Counted from the first letter of the stretch, positions 12,327-23,369 are shown. The stretch is 64,000 nt of DNA from Thiobacillus sp. 65-1059 (GCA_001897675.1 MKUE01000136.1:46431-110430); one strand, 5' to 3'. A program made the numbers and translations. Notes: generated from the letters alone by a model not told the origin.

Positions 12327-12607
12327 GCGCAGCAATCCCGTGCATGTCGCCGTCGGGCGACACGCACGATCCTGCCTATCCCGCTGTTTTATCGGGCAAT
12401 CCTTCAAACCGGCGGGATTCGGCGTCGCCATTGAGCGACATTTGGCCCCATTTTTTCCTCGTCCCATCCCCGAAAGATTCTCTACCCATCTGTTTGTAAA
12501 AGGGTTTCAACTGCTGGCGCGGGTATTGCTGTTTGCCCCCTGCGGCCAGTTCCGGCCGCAACCACACCAGAGCGTTTTACAACCCAGCACCAAGAGAGAC
12601 CCATCCC

Positions 12608-13225
12608 ATGCTCAAAACTTTCATGCACTCCGGCAATCCCGGCAATTCCAGAAACGACCCGGCCCGGCCGGGCCATACCGGCTACCCCGCCAAACCGGCT
12701 GAATCCCCCAGGCCGGCCGAGACGATCCGCGAGGAAGCCTTGCCGCAGGTTGCCAAATCCGCGCGCAACGACGAGGGCAGCAAGCTCATCGTCGGCCCCA
12801 ACATCAAGCTGAAAGGCTCCGAAATCACCGATTGCGAGATCCTGGTGGTGGAGGGCCGCGTGGAAGCCTCGATGAACAGCCGCGACATCCGCATCGCCGA
12901 AGGCGGCGTGTTTTCGGGCAAGGCCGAGATCGACGTGGCGGAAGTGCGCGGCACCTTCGAAGGCGAACTGACCGCCCGCAAGCGGCTGGTGGTGTATGCC
13001 ACCGGCAAGGTCAGCGGCACGATCCGCTACGGCGCGATGATGGTCGAGGAAGGCGGCACGATTTCCGGCGACGTGGCGACGCTGGCAGCCGGCCCCAGCC
13101 TGGCCAGGGTGCCGGCTGCCGCCGCGCAGCCCCCGGCGCCCGAAGCGGCCGAGGAAAAGACGCCGCAACCGGAGCAGGCCCATTCCGGCTCTCCGTTCGC
13201 CCGCGGCCAGAGGCGGCAGGCTTGA
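12608..13225 (+). CDS. Bactofilin (polymer-forming cytoskeletal protein)
   Basis: IVGPNIKLKGSEITDCEILVVEGRVEASMNSRDIRIAEGGVFSGKAEIDVAEVRGTFEGELTARKRLVV. Confidence 0.9.
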   Translation: MLKTFMHSGNPGNSRNDPARPGHTGYPAKPAESPRPAETIREEALPQVAKSARNDEGSKLIVGPNIKLKGSEITDCEILVVEGRVEASMNSRDIRIAEGGVFSGKAEIDVAEVRGTFEGELTARKRLVVYATGKVSGTIRYGAMMVEEGGTISGDVATLAAGPSLARVPAAAAQPPAPEAAEEKTPQPEQAHSGSPFARGQRRQA

Positions 13226-13432
13226 GCGGAGCCGGGTGGATCACCCGCTGTCGCCGGCAAGCGACAGTGGCGAACCGGTGCCGGGCGCTGGATCGCAACA
13301 TCCTGCGCTGCGGCTCGCGCAAGCTGGCATCGCGCCTGCGCGCGGTGCGGGCGGACGGCGAGCTGAACCGCCTCGCGGCGCTGATGCTCTACCGGGTTCT
13401 GGCCATGGCGAGGCTGAAGGCTGCGGCAGCGG

Positions 13433-14173
13433 CTAAAGCTTCGCGCTGCGCCCGCCGTCGACCGCCAGGATCTGGCCCGTCACGTAGTGCGTATCCATCG
13501 CGAAGAAGCGCACCGCCAGCGCAATGTCGCTGGGATCGCCGGCGCGCTTCAGCATGGTGTGCGAAACGATGCGCTGGCGCGAGACCTCGTCGAAATTGGA
13601 GTCGCCCTCGGGCCACATGATCGGCCCCGGCGCGATGCCGTTGACGCGCACTTCGGGCGCCAGCTCGCGCGCCAGCGACTTGGTCAGCCCGACCAGTCCG
13701 GCCTTGGCGACCGAATAGACGACGTAGCTTTTCATCGGGCGGTCGGCGTGGATGTCGGTGATGTTGATGATGCAACCGCGGCGCCTCTTCAGTTCGGGGG
13801 CGGCGGCCTGCGACAGGAACATCGGCGCCTTGAGGTTGCTGCCCATCAGATCGACCCAGTCCTTCTCGCCGATGTCGCCGACCGGCGTGGGATAGAAGCT
13901 CGACGCGTTGTTGAGCAGCACGTCGAGGCCGCCGAAAGTCGCGACGGTCTGCTGGACCAGGCTCGGCAGACCGCCGGTGTCGTGCAGGTCGGCCTGGATC
14001 AGCGCCACCGAATCGGGACGGATGGCGTTGAGTTCGTCCTGCAGCGCGCGTGCCTCGGTAGCCGAACTGCGGTAGTGGATCATCAGGTTGGCGCCGGCCG
14101 CGTGCAGCAGGCGCGCCGACGCCGCGCCCACCCGCTTGGCCCCGCCGGTAATCAATACGACTTTGCCTTGCAT
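13433..14173 (-). CDS. SDR family oxidoreductase, pteridine reductase-like
   Basis: MQGKVVLITGGAKRVGAASARLLHAAGANLMIHYRSS; YSVAKAGL. Confidence 0.88.
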   Translation of the reverse strand: MQGKVVLITGGAKRVGAASARLLHAAGANLMIHYRSSATEARALQDELNAIRPDSVALIQADLHDTGGLPSLVQQTVATFGGLDVLLNNASSFYPTPVGDIGEKDWVDLMGSNLKAPMFLSQAAAPELKRRRGCIINITDIHADRPMKSYVVYSVAKAGLVGLTKSLARELAPEVRVNGIAPGPIMWPEGDSNFDEVSRQRIVSHTMLKRAGDPSDIALAVRFFAMDTHYVTGQILAVDGGRSAKL

Positions 14174-14247
14174 CGGGATTCGCCCTTATAGTCACTCGAT
14201 CCTGGATTATCCAGCCATTCCGCATTATCCCTGAACTGTCCCGCCGC

Positions 14248-15390
14248 ATGCTGCCCGCTCCCTCCCCCGACGCCCTCGCCCACAGCCGGCGCGTCGCCGC
14301 GCATCTGCGCGCACTGATCGAAAACGCCGGCGGCTGGATCCCCTTCTCGCGCTACATGGAGGCCGCGCTATATGCGCCGGGCCTCGGCTACTACGCCGCC
14401 GGCGCGATGAAATTCGGCGCCGCCGGCGACTTCGTCACCGCGCCGGAACTCACGCCGCTGTTCGGCCGCACGCTGGCGCATGCGATCGCGCCGCTGCTGG
14501 CAGAGAGCGGCGGCGAGGTGCTGGAACTGGGCGCCGGCAGCGGGCGGCTGGCGGTTGACCTGCTGGGCGAACTGGAACGGCTTGGCGCATTGCCGGCCCG
14601 CTATTGCATCCTGGAGGTAAGCGCCGACCTGCGCGAACGCCAGCAGCGCACGATTGCGCGCGCACTGCCGCATCTGCGCGAGCGGGTGCAGTGGCTGGAC
14701 GAACTGCCGGCGCATTTCGGCGGCGCCATCCTCGGCAACGAGGTGCTCGACGCGCTGCCGGTGGAACTGGTGCACTGGACGGAAAGCGGGCCGCTGGTGC
14801 GCGGCGTGGCGCTGGAAGGCGAGGCGTTCGCCTGGCGGGACCGGCCCATCGCCGACCCGCTGCTGCGCGCCCGCGCCGAGGCACTGAACCTGGCGCCCGG
14901 CTATCTCTCCGAGATCAACCTGGCGGCCGATGCGCTGATCGCCTCGCTTGCGCAGTCTCTGGAACGCGGCCTGCTCCTGCTGATCGACTACGGCTTTGCC
15001 GCCGCCGAGTATTACCACCCGCAGCGCCACATGGGCACGCTGCGCGCGCATTACCGCCACCATGCGCTGGACGATCCGTTCTATCTGCCGGGCCTCGCCG
15101 ACCTCACCGCGCACGTCGATTTCAGCGCGGCGGCGCGGGCGGGGATGGTGGCGGGACTCGAACTCGCGGGCTACGCCAGCCAGGCGGGCTTTCTGCTGAA
15201 CGCTGGGCTCGCCGAGCTGCTGATGCAGACGCCGCCCGCCGATGCGGCAGCCTACCTGCCGCAGGCCAATGCGGTGCAGCGGCTGGTGTCGCCGGCCGAG
15301 ATGGGCGAGCTGTTCAAGGTGATCGGGTTGAGCAAGGGCGTGGCGCCGCTGTCGGGGTTTGCGCGCGGTGACCGCCGGCACACGTTGTAA
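14248..15390 (+). CDS. SAM-dependent methyltransferase, MidA/NDUFAF7 family
   Basis: ALYAPGLGYYAAGAMKFGAAGDFVTAPELTPLFGRTLA; LGNEVLDALPVE. Confidence 0.92.
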   Translation: MLPAPSPDALAHSRRVAAHLRALIENAGGWIPFSRYMEAALYAPGLGYYAAGAMKFGAAGDFVTAPELTPLFGRTLAHAIAPLLAESGGEVLELGAGSGRLAVDLLGELERLGALPARYCILEVSADLRERQQRTIARALPHLRERVQWLDELPAHFGGAILGNEVLDALPVELVHWTESGPLVRGVALEGEAFAWRDRPIADPLLRARAEALNLAPGYLSEINLAADALIASLAQSLERGLLLLIDYGFAAAEYYHPQRHMGTLRAHYRHHALDDPFYLPGLADLTAHVDFSAAARAGMVAGLELAGYASQAGFLLNAGLAELLMQTPPADAAAYLPQANAVQRLVSPAEMGELFKVIGLSKGVAPLSGFARGDRRHTL

Positions 15391-15699
15391 GGCGTTCCTG
15401 CCAAGCAAACCGCCCCACCCGCTCGGGCTTTCAGGTTACCTGATTGGCCTTGAGCCATTGACTGTCGTCGACCTGGAATAAGCGAGGAAGGTCGAAGGCG
15501 TCCGGTTATCAGCCATTACGGCCCTTCGGGCCGTTCGTTGCCTCAGTCACCTATCGGCCAGAAGCGGTCGTCTGAGCATTTCTCCCACAGCAGACATTCC
15601 GTCCGGATATCATTGCATATACGGACAAACCGCTTCGACGAACCGACCATGAATCAAGCAGTTACGACACATCAGCATGTTCTACGAAATTTAATAATA

Positions 15700-15715
15700 C
15701 AGACCGACCGGTCTG
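15700..15715. promoter_or_regulatory. TetR/NemR-type operator
   Basis: Perfect inverted repeat CAGACCG-AC-CGGTCTG next to AT-rich taataata. Confidence 0.6.
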
Positions 15716-15725
15716 GTGAATAACT

Positions 15726-15732
15726 GTTAGGC
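15726..15732 (+). mobile_element. Integron core site-like junction (G|TTAGGC), left edge of putative gene cassette
   Basis: GTTAGGC fits GTTRRRY, 5 bp before the ATG at 15738. Confidence 0.6.
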
Positions 15733-15737
15733 ATCCC

Positions 15738-16277
15738 ATGCGCAGCTTTCACGTGAGATCAAGAAGATCAATCTTGGGGTTACTACATCTCGCGACCTAC
15801 CCCGGCGTGGCTATGGCAAGGGGTTATCACAGCCATTCACAAATGCCTGACTGGATGGTTTCGCTTATTCTCATTGTTGGGGCGGCATTTCTATTGCTGT
15901 TTTCGCTTGGAGGTGCCGCCACGAATTGGAATAACAAGAATTACTTGAAGACTGTAGTTTGGGTGACAGTAGCGGGCCTTTCGTGCTGGCTCATTCTGAG
16001 CCAGATTAACTGGGGCTATATGGCTGGCCTTAGTTTTTTAGGTACCTCTTGGTTATTGTTTGGTTTGGTTATTTTTGCGATCGGCTTCTTACTTAAAGTT
16101 CTTGTTGGTATTTTCTTTAAACCGGCCCGCGAAACATCAACCGAGGAATTCATTCAGGGAGCGGCTTCCATTGTAGGCCTCATCGGTGGCTCGATTTTCT
16201 TCATTCTGATGTGGGCAATGATATTTCTTGGTATTCCAATAGCGATCATTTCTAAGCTATTCGGGCTATGGGAGTGA
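15738..16277 (+). CDS. Multi-pass membrane protein of unknown function, cassette gene 1
   Basis: Several hydrophobic segments; lower GC than neighbours. Confidence 0.65.
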   Translation: MRSFHVRSRRSILGLLHLATYPGVAMARGYHSHSQMPDWMVSLILIVGAAFLLLFSLGGAATNWNNKNYLKTVVWVTVAGLSCWLILSQINWGYMAGLSFLGTSWLLFGLVIFAIGFLLKVLVGIFFKPARETSTEEFIQGAASIVGLIGGSIFFILMWAMIFLGIPIAIISKLFGLWE

Positions 16278-16281
16278 CGCT

Positions 16282-16806
16282 ATGCCGCAGACGCTAGATA
16301 TTGAGTCGTTCGATCCACTCGCCTGGGTCAATGCCTACACCCAGACAGCAATACACGGCGCTGTTGTTGAACCGATTCTTCACTTCTCACTAATGTGGAA
16401 TCTCTTTGAGCGAGATGCCTGCGGGAAAGAAGCCACTCGAACAAAGATCGGGGCTATTGTTTCATCTGCAGCTTCGGCCGGTTTGCTCTCGTTAGAGCCG
16501 TTCGCCGAGCATCTCACCTTCTTTCAAGATCGAGCCCAACGTGAAGGCATGGAGATCAAGCAGTATCTAAATGCCCTCAAGATGGAGAATGCAAAGGACC
16601 GTCACCTCGTCCACGAGGTTCTCGACGATCGAACGAATGAACCTAAGAAAGTAGTGCACGCGCTCTTGCTTATTGCTCATCGCGTCCGAAACAATCTCTT
16701 CCATGGGGAAAAGGAGGTCGCCTACCTCCATGCCCAAGTCAGCCTGTTTCGTGCGGTGAACTCGTTGATCGCGACCTACCTCACGGTGACGAAAAGTGCT
16801 GCCTAA
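16282..16806 (+). CDS. HEPN-like domain protein, cassette gene 2
   Basis: HRVRNNLFHGEKE fits the HEPN R-x4-6-H signature; starts 5 nt after the previous stop; stop codon is inside GCCTAAC. Confidence 0.6.
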   Translation: MPQTLDIESFDPLAWVNAYTQTAIHGAVVEPILHFSLMWNLFERDACGKEATRTKIGAIVSSAASAGLLSLEPFAEHLTFFQDRAQREGMEIKQYLNALKMENAKDRHLVHEVLDDRTNEPKKVVHALLLIAHRVRNNLFHGEKEVAYLHAQVSLFRAVNSLIATYLTVTKSAA

Positions 16807-16871
16807 CATTCCCATCAAACATCAAACGGGACGCTCTAAAGCGCGCCCCTTATGTCAGGCGAACGTCTGCT
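16801..16871 (+). mobile_element. attC-like recombination site (3' edge of putative cassette)
   Basis: GCCTAAC (RYYYAAC), then CGGGACGC-TCTAAA-GCGCGCCCC imperfect inverted repeat, TTATGTCA, degenerate right core AACGTCTGC. Confidence 0.6.
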
Positions 16872-17097
16872 TTTCAAACCGGCCAGCTCCCGCTTTGGGT
16901 CGGTAGCAGTCGTTGGAGGGCAAAGTAGCGAGTGGCCGTTCAGACTGAACAAGAGACGGTCTGACACCTCAACCTGAACTTCTGCTCCTGGCCGACAGCC
17001 GTCAACTACCGCCCGGCCTCGAAGCTTGAGCAATCCACGCTGCAAAAAGAAAGCGGCTCCACTTTCGCGAGCCGCTTCAGACACCCTTGCTGCAAAT

Positions 17098-17958
17098 CTA
17101 AACCAGCGGCAGTTGCGCTTCCACTTCCGCTTCCGGCTGCAGGCGGGTGACGCGCACCGCGTGCAGGCGGCGGCTGTCGGCGCGCAGGATGCTGAAATTG
17201 AAGCCGTCGAATTTCACCGATTCGCCGCGCTTGGGCAGATGGCCGAAACGCGACACGATGAGGCCGCCGACGGTGTCGAATTCCTCGTCCGAGAAATGCG
17301 CACCGAGAGTCTGGTTGAAGTCGGCGATTTCGGTGCCGGCCTTGACGCGGAACACGCCTTCCTTCTCGCGGATGATGTTGTCCTCGGTTTCGTCGAAGTC
17401 GTATTCGTCCTCGATGTCGCCGACGATCTGCTCGAGCACGTCCTCGATCGTCACCAGCCCGGCGACGCCGCCGTATTCGTCGACGACGATGGCGATGTGG
17501 TTGCGGTTGGAGCGGAACTCCTTCAGCAGCACGTTGAGCCGCTTCGACTCCGGGATGAACACCGCCGGACGCAGCATGCCGCGGATGTCGGTGTCGGCCT
17601 CGGCGTAGTGGCGCAGCAGGTCTTTCGCCAGCAGGATGCCGATGACGTCGTCGCGGTCCCGGTCGATGACCGGAAAGCGCGAGTGCGCGGTTTCGATGGC
17701 ATGCGGAATGAAGATTTCAGGCGCGTCGTTGATGTCGATGACTTCCATCTGCGCGCGCGGGATCATGATTTCGCCGACCCGCATTTCGGACACCTGCAGC
17801 ACGCCCTCGATCATCGCCAGGGCGTCGGCATCCATCAGACTGTTTTCGTAGGCGCCGTGCAGCAGTTCGATCAACTGCTCGCGGTCTTCGGGCTCGCGCA
17901 TCAGCCAGTGGGAAATGCGCTCAAGCAAACTCGGCTTGGGACTACTGTCGGGCTCCAT
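17098..17958 (-). CDS. corC: CorC/HlyC-family transporter-associated protein (CBS pair + CorC_HlyC domain)
   Basis: VGEIMIPRAQMEVID, RFPVIDRDRDDVIGILLAKDLL, VVDEYGGVAGLVTIEDVLEQIVGDIEDEYD. Confidence 0.93.
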   Translation of the reverse strand: MEPDSSPKPSLLERISHWLMREPEDREQLIELLHGAYENSLMDADALAMIEGVLQVSEMRVGEIMIPRAQMEVIDINDAPEIFIPHAIETAHSRFPVIDRDRDDVIGILLAKDLLRHYAEADTDIRGMLRPAVFIPESKRLNVLLKEFRSNRNHIAIVVDEYGGVAGLVTIEDVLEQIVGDIEDEYDFDETEDNIIREKEGVFRVKAGTEIADFNQTLGAHFSDEEFDTVGGLIVSRFGHLPKRGESVKFDGFNFSILRADSRRLHAVRVTRLQPEAEVEAQLPLV

Positions 17959-17970
17959 GTGGGCAAAAAC

Positions 17971-18409
17971 TCAGGATGAATAGGGACTGGGGATGCGAAA
18001 CCGCTTCAGTATAGCGGCTTCGCGCGATTCCATGATGTCGGCGTCGGCCGGGTCGATGTGGTCGTAGCCTTGCAGATGGAGCACGCCGTGGACGGTCATG
18101 TGGGCGTAATGATGCTGCAGCGGCTTGCCCTGTTCGCGCGCCTCGCGCTCGACCACCGGTGCGCAGATCACCACGTCGCCGCCCAGCACGCCGGGCGAAA
18201 TCTCGCCGTATTCGAAGGTCAGCACGTTGGGCACGTAGCCCTTGTGGCGATAGTCCCGGTTGAGCGACTGCGCCTCCTCGGCGTCGACGATGCGCACGGT
18301 GATCTCGGCGGCGTGTTCCAGCGCGGCGGCAACCCAGCGGCGGATTTGCGCGCGCGCCGGCAGCTCGTCCGCGGCGCTGGCGAACTGCACCGCCAGCCGC
18401 AATTCGGGG

Positions 18410-18423
<14 letters not shown>
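17971..18423 (-). CDS. ybeY: Endoribonuclease YbeY
   Basis: HMTVHGVLHLQGYDH metal site; LNRDYRHKGYVPNVLTFEYGE. Confidence 0.93.
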
Positions 18424-19362
<939 letters not shown>

Positions 19363-19366
<4 letters not shown>

Positions 19367-20703
19367 GCGCTTTCGCTTTCGCTGACGGCGACCTCGCCGC
19401 GCAGACTGTGCGGCAGGGCCTGGGTGATGACGACGTCGACGAAGCGGCCGATCAGGCGCGGCTGGCCGGCGAAGTTGACGATGCGGTTGTTGTCGGTGCG
19501 GCCGGCGAGTTCCTCGGCATTCTTGCGGGCGCGGCCTTCGACCAGCACGCGCTGCACGGTGCCGACCATGGCCTGGTTGACCCGCTGCGCCTGCGCCTCG
19601 ATCTGCGCCTGCAGACGCATCAGGCGCTGCGTCTTCAGTTCGGCCGGGACGTCGTCGGGGTAGTCCGATGCCGGGGTGCCGGGGCGCTTGCTGTAGATGA
19701 AGGAGAAGCTGGCGTCGAAGTCGAGTTCCTCGATCAGCTTCATGGTCGCCTCGAAATCGGCTTCGCTCTCGCCCGGGAAGCCGACGATGAAGTCCGACGA
19801 CAGACAGAGGCCGGGACGCCGTTCGCGCAATTTCCGCACGATCGACTTGAATTCTAGCACGCTGTGGCCGCGCTTCATCGCCGCGAGGATGCGGTCGGAG
19901 CCGGACTGCACCGGCAGGTGCAGGTGCGACACCAGCTTCGGCAGCGTGCCGTAGCACTCGATCAGGCGCTGCGTCATTTCGCGCGGATGGCTGGTGGTGT
20001 ACCTGATCCGTTCGATGCCGGGGATCTCGTGCACCATCTCCAGCAGGAAGGCGAAGTCGGCGCTGCCGCCGTCGTGCAGCGCGCCCTGGTAGGCGTTGAC
20101 GTTCTGCCCCAGGAGGGTGACTTCCTTCACCCCGCGCCCGGCCAGGTCGGACACTTCGGCGATGACGTCGTCGAACGGCCGCGAGACTTCCTCGCCGCGG
20201 GTGTAGGGGACGACGCAGAAGGTGCAGTACTTGGAACAGCCCTCCATGATCGAGACGAAGGCCGAGGCGCCTTCCACCCGCGCCGGCGGCAGGTGGTCGA
20301 ACTTCTCGATTTCGGGAAAGCTGATGTCGACCTGGGCGCGCCCGGTTTCGCGGCGCTGAGCGATCAGTTCGGGCAGGCGGTGCAGGGTCTGCGGGCCGAA
20401 CACCACGTCGACGAAGGGCGCGCGCGACACGATGGCCGCGCCCTCCTGGCTGGCCACGCAGCCGCCGACGCCGATGATGAGATTGGGGTTGGCCGCTTTC
20501 AGGTGGCGCACCCGGCCGAGGTCGTGGAACACCTTTTCCTGCGCCTTCTCGCGCACCGAGCAGGTGTTGAACAGGATGACGTCGGCGTCGTCCGGGGTGG
20601 ACGTCGGGGTCAGACCTTCGGCCAGATTGAGCACGTCGGCCATCTTGTCCGAGTCGTACTCGTTCATCTGGCAGCCGAAGGTTTTGATGTAGATTTTTTT
20701 CAT
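19363..20703 (-). CDS. miaB: tRNA-2-methylthio-N6-dimethylallyladenosine synthase
   Basis: [32 protein letters not shown] radical-SAM CxxxCxxC. Confidence 0.96.
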
Positions 20704-20770
20704 GAGTTTGCCGGGACAGTGAATAGACTGGGGGCAGGGTTTTCGCTGCGCACTGCGGCGAAAAGAAATG

Positions 20771-20847
20771 TGGTGGTGATGAGTGGACTTGAACCACCGA
20801 CCTACGGATTATGAATCCGTCGCTCTAACCGACTGAGCTACATCACC
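20771..20847 (-). tRNA. tRNA-Met (anticodon CAT), 3' CCA encoded
   Basis: Minus strand GGTGATGTAGCTCAGTCGGTTAGAGCGACGGATTCATAATCCGTAGGTCGGTGGTTCAAGTCCACTCATCACCACCA; anticodon loop TTCATAA. Confidence 0.9.
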
Positions 20848-20937
20848 CTGGGGACTGCTTTCCCGGCGCAGGACCGCCGAAAAGGCGCGCATTTTAGCCG
20901 ACGCCGGCAGGGGCTGTCAAAGCACCCCTGCGCCCGC

Positions 20938-21492
20938 TCACTGCGGCCGCAGCCTGGCCAGTTCGTCGAGCAGGCTGATCAGCAGTTCGCGCCCCAGCGG
21001 CCCCATCCCGCCGACCAGCCGGTCGGCATCGCGCTCGCCGTTGACCAGACGGCGCATGCGTCCGCCCAAGAGCGCCATGTCGCCGCCCGCCTTCATCATC
21101 TGCTCGGCCATGTTGGCGAGCACCGACATCGCCTGCGCGTCGCCGCGCGCCGCGGCGTCAATCAGCGCGGCGAGGCCCGGCGCGGCGGCGCTGCCGTCGG
21201 GCTGGGCATCGAGCGGCGGCAGCGTGGCGGGATTGTCGATGCCGCCCAGGATGGCATCGAGCAGGATGGCGTCCTCCTCGTCCAGCCCCAGCTTGATCGA
21301 CGGATCGCGGCGGCCGTTGACGACGTGGCGCAGCGCGCCGGCCAGCCGCGCCCAGCCGGCCTGTTCGGCGGCGTCGAGCTGCTTCATCAGGTCGGGCAGC
21401 TGGCTGCGGTCGCGCAGCGCGTTGACCACGGTGTGGATGAATACGGCGTGAACGCGCAGGACTTGTTCGACGGCGGGAGGAAGCTGGGCCAT
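20938..21492 (-). CDS. Conserved hypothetical protein
   Basis: 184 aa intact ORF with GC-rich coding pattern. Confidence 0.6.
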   Translation of the reverse strand: MAQLPPAVEQVLRVHAVFIHTVVNALRDRSQLPDLMKQLDAAEQAGWARLAGALRHVVNGRRDPSIKLGLDEEDAILLDAILGGIDNPATLPPLDAQPDGSAAAPGLAALIDAAARGDAQAMSVLANMAEQMMKAGGDMALLGGRMRRLVNGERDADRLVGGMGPLGRELLISLLDELARLRPQ

Positions 21493-21493
21493 G

Positions 21494-21547
21494 TCAGGGG
21501 TCAGGGGTCAGGGGTCAGGGGTCAGGGGTCAGGGGTCAGGGGTCAGG
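21494..21547. repeat. Heptanucleotide tandem repeat (TCAGGGG)x7 plus partial copy
   Basis: tcaggggtcaggggtcagggg... read directly; overlaps the 3' end of gluQ. Confidence 0.95.
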
Positions 21548-22462
21548 CAAATTGTCGGGCGCCTGGGCGGGATTGGCAACCGCCGGCCGGGTCGGCACGT
21601 TTTCGATCCGCCAGTGCTCGCTTGCCCACGCCAGCAGTTCGGCCGGCTCGGCACCCTCCAGCTCAACCGGGGGCGGGTGCCCGAGCGCGGCGAGGGCCTG
21701 CGCCAGCATGGCGCCCCGCCCGCTCGCAGGCAGGGCGGGGGCCAGGGTCTGTTTCGACAGCTTCTGTCCGGCGGCATTGGTGACGAGCGGCACATGGGCG
21801 TAGGCCGGCAGGGGCAAGCCCAGCAGCCTTTGCAGGTAGATCTGGCGCGGCGTGTTCCACAACAGGTCGGCGCCGCGCACCACGTGGGTGATGCCCTGGA
21901 AGGCATCGTCCACCACCACCGCCAGCTGGTAGGCGAACAGCCCGTCGGCGCGCCTGACGATGAAGTCGCCGACCTCGTGCGCCAGATTCTGCTGCAGCTC
22001 GCCCTGGATGCGGTCGCAAAAGTGTGTACTCACATCCGGCGAGCGCACGCGCCATGCACGTGCGGCTGCGCCCGACGGCAGCCCGGCCCTGCAGGTGCCG
22101 GGATAGATGATCTCGCCCTCGTGGTTGCGCAGCGCCTGCGCAAGCTGGCTGCGGCTGCAGGCGCAGGGATAGACCGCGCCGAGGGCTTTCAGCTCATCCA
22201 GCGCCGCGGCGTAGGCGTCGTCGCGCTGCGATTGATGGAGCACCGCGCCATCCCAGTGCAAGCCATAGGCTTCCAGCTGGCGCAGGATGGTGGCGGCCGC
22301 GCCGGGCTCGCAGCGCGGACGGTCGAGGTCTTCCATGCGCACCAGCCAGCGCCCGCCAACCGCGCGGGCGTCGAGAAAGCTCGCCACTGCGGCGACCAGC
22401 GAGCCGGCATGCAGGGGGCCGGTGGGCGACGGCGCGAAGCGCCCGATGTAGGTGCCGCTCAA
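21536..22462 (-). CDS. gluQ: Glutamyl-Q tRNA(Asp) synthetase; likely TTG start
   Basis: [41 protein letters not shown]. Confidence 0.93.
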   Translation of the reverse strand: MSGTYIGRFAPSPTGPLHAGSLVAAVASFLDARAVGGRWLVRMEDLDRPRCEPGAAATILRQLEAYGLHWDGAVLHQSQRDDAYAAALDELKALGAVYPCACSRSQLAQALRNHEGEIIYPGTCRAGLPSGAAARAWRVRSPDVSTHFCDRIQGELQQNLAHEVGDFIVRRADGLFAYQLAVVVDDAFQGITHVVRGADLLWNTPRQIYLQRLLGLPLPAYAHVPLVTNAAGQKLSKQTLAPALPASGRGAMLAQALAALGHPPPVELEGAEPAELLAWASEHWRIENVPTRPAVANPAQAPDNLPDP

Positions 22463-23277
22463 GCCGCGCGGGTGAGCATCAGCTGGGCCGGCATCGGCGC
22501 CGGGAAGCCGGCCTCGGCGAGCGCTTCGCGGATGACGCGGTTGCCGTCGAAATACACCTGCCAGTAATGGTCGGTATGGCAGAACGGGCGTACCGCCAGC
22601 ACCGGGCCGACCAGGTTGAATTCGAGGATTTCGACCTCCACCGCCGGCTCGGCCAGCACGTTGGGAATCGCCTGCAGCTTGTCGCGCAGCAGCTGCATGG
22701 CGGCGACGTGGTCGGCGCTGCCTGCGAGCTGGCATTTCAGCTCAACGCGGCGGAAGGCGTTGGTGCTGAAATTCTGGATGGTGTCGCCGAAGATCTTGCC
22801 GTTGCCGACGATGGTGAACACGTTGTCCGGGGTGTCGAGGCCGGTGGCGAACAGGCCGATTTCCCTGACCGTGCCGGTGACGCCGCCGGCGGTGATGAAG
22901 TCGCCCACCTTGAACGGCTTCAGCACGATGAGGAAGGCGCCCGCCGCCAGGTTGGACAGCAGCCCGCCCCAGGCGGCGCCGATGGCGATGCCGATGCCGG
23001 CGACCAGGGCGGCGAAGGTCGTCGTCTGCACCCCGAAGTAGCCGAGAATGGCGACCACCAGCACGATGTTGAGGGTGACCGCGACGAAGCTGCCGATGTA
23101 GCGCATCAGCGTGGGGTCGACCTTCTGCCGGTGCAGCGCGCCCTGCAGCATGCGCCCGACCAGGCCGATCAGCCAGCGGCCGATGATCCAGAAGGCGATC
23201 GCGGCGAGGATTTTCATTCCGGCCTCGGTGGCGTAAGCGGCGGCGATTTCGGTATAGCGCTGGATGTCCTTGTCCAT
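22459..23277 (-). CDS. Small-conductance mechanosensitive channel, MscS family
   Basis: [45 protein letters not shown]. Confidence 0.95.
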   Translation of the reverse strand: MDKDIQRYTEIAAAYATEAGMKILAAIAFWIIGRWLIGLVGRMLQGALHRQKVDPTLMRYIGSFVAVTLNIVLVVAILGYFGVQTTTFAALVAGIGIAIGAAWGGLLSNLAAGAFLIVLKPFKVGDFITAGGVTGTVREIGLFATGLDTPDNVFTIVGNGKIFGDTIQNFSTNAFRRVELKCQLAGSADHVAAMQLLRDKLQAIPNVLAEPAVEVEILEFNLVGPVLAVRPFCHTDHYWQVYFDGNRVIREALAEAGFPAPMPAQLMLTRAA

Positions 23278-23369
23278 CTCGGTCTCCCTGAAGACTGAAT
23301 CAAACGATCATGGCATGTCTGATAAAGGATAGTCCGCGCGGCGGAATTCGGACGACTCCGGCATCGCAT

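Noticed and set aside
19864-20814. ORF ending [11 protein letters not shown]
   Set aside because: Runs through tRNA-Met and antisense to miaB; spurious translation.
21536-22735. Extended GluQ ORF with 91 extra N-terminal residues
   Set aside because: Extension overlaps mscS in another frame; the real start is most likely TTG at 22462 just before [14 protein letters not shown].
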